Made by a program: the position numbers and the translations under genes
Assembly (NCBI GenBank): GCA_007136585.1
Contig: SLGR01000163.1
Span: 1-7,063 of the forward strand
Origin: Candidatus Sumerlaeota bacterium
Lineage (GTDB): Bacteria > CG03 > SLGR01
Length of the DNA: 7,063 nucleotides
Direction: 5' to 3'
Part shown: positions 7,041 to 7,063 of the stretch, piece by piece
How positions within the stretch are numbered: the stretch's first letter is position 1
How the letters are laid out: each line of letters begins with the position of its first letter
Notes under the pieces: generated by a model
What the model was told of the DNA's origin: nothing
What the model saw: only the letters and a program-made list of their open reading frames with translations
Database searches by the model: none

Positions 7041-7059
7041 TAGAATTTTGATGAGGCAA
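7034..7059 (-). repeat. Right outer terminal repeat
   Basis: This inverted 26-bp copy starts TTTCGTTTAGA and ends GATGAGGCAA on the + strand, both blocks identical to the reverse complement of the left inner copy. It has 5 instead of 6 bases between them. Its outer edge lies 34 bases beyond that of the inner copy, close to the 35-base spacing on the left. Confidence 0.85.
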
Positions 7060-7063
7060 ATCG

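Larger units (their letters stand above)
5631..7059 (+). mobile_element. Insertion sequence of about 1.43 kb with double terminal repeats
   Basis: One transposase gene is flanked on each side by two copies of a 26-27 bp motif beginning TTGCCTCA. Copies point inward from both ends: 5631-5657 and 5666-5692 on the left, 6999-7025 and 7034-7059 (reverse complement) on the right. The exact tips are uncertain by a few bases. Both ends could extend outward to a CG dinucleotide (5627-5628 and 7062-7063), and the window stops at 7063, so a target duplication cannot be verified. TCG occurs just outside both ends (5626-5628, 7061-7063) but is too short to prove duplication. The element is visibly more A+T-rich than the pump genes, consistent with separate origin. 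It is oriented like the operon and lies 43 bases after its last gene, so it does not break a gene. Confidence 0.85.

Noticed and set aside
6989-7051. A 20-codon frame starting TTG after GGAGG at 6979-6983 and running through the right repeats
   Set aside because: It is very short, uses a rare start and is largely made of terminal-repeat sequence, so it is most likely chance.

Overview
The window holds the downstream part of a tripartite RND efflux operon on the + strand, followed closely by a complete or near-complete insertion sequence in the same orientation. The efflux part encodes an outer-membrane TolC-type channel (open at the left edge of the window), a short periplasmic adaptor (membrane fusion protein), a 1029-residue HAE-1-like RND inner-membrane pump, and a 96-residue PII-like small protein. 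The genes are packed tightly: channel and adaptor overlap by 4 bases, adaptor and pump are 21 bases apart, and pump and PII-like gene overlap by 4 bases. They are very probably co-transcribed from a promoter left of the window.

The organism must have an outer membrane, since it carries a TolC-type channel with a secretory leader and a three-part pump. Codon use is distinctive, with frequent ATA for Ile, AGG for Arg and GC-rich third positions elsewhere. An adaptor without the usual helical hairpin is known from spirochaetes (Borrelia BesA), and PII-like proteins of this kind occur in several deep-branching Gram-negative phyla. I cannot name a phylum with confidence; Spirochaetota, Omnitrophota and Elusimicrobiota are all possible.

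Layout: 1-1290 channel; 1287-2189 adaptor; 2211-5300 pump; 5297-5587 PII-like protein; 5588-5630 short intergenic stretch; 5631-7059 insertion sequence. The insertion sequence has a DD35E transposase (5729-6943) and two copies of a 26-27 bp motif at each end. The two left copies are direct and the two right copies inverted, with almost the same spacing on both sides. The transposase ribosome binding site lies partly in a 6-bp stem, an arrangement that could limit expression from read-through transcription.

Working together: the pump would take substrate from the periplasm or inner membrane, the adaptor would link it to the channel, and the channel would carry substrate across the outer membrane. 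The translationally coupled PII-like protein is the most interesting component. It suggests that the pump, or a process tied to it, is controlled by a small cytoplasmic ligand- or metal-sensing trimer. No RNA gene, CRISPR array or phage feature was seen.
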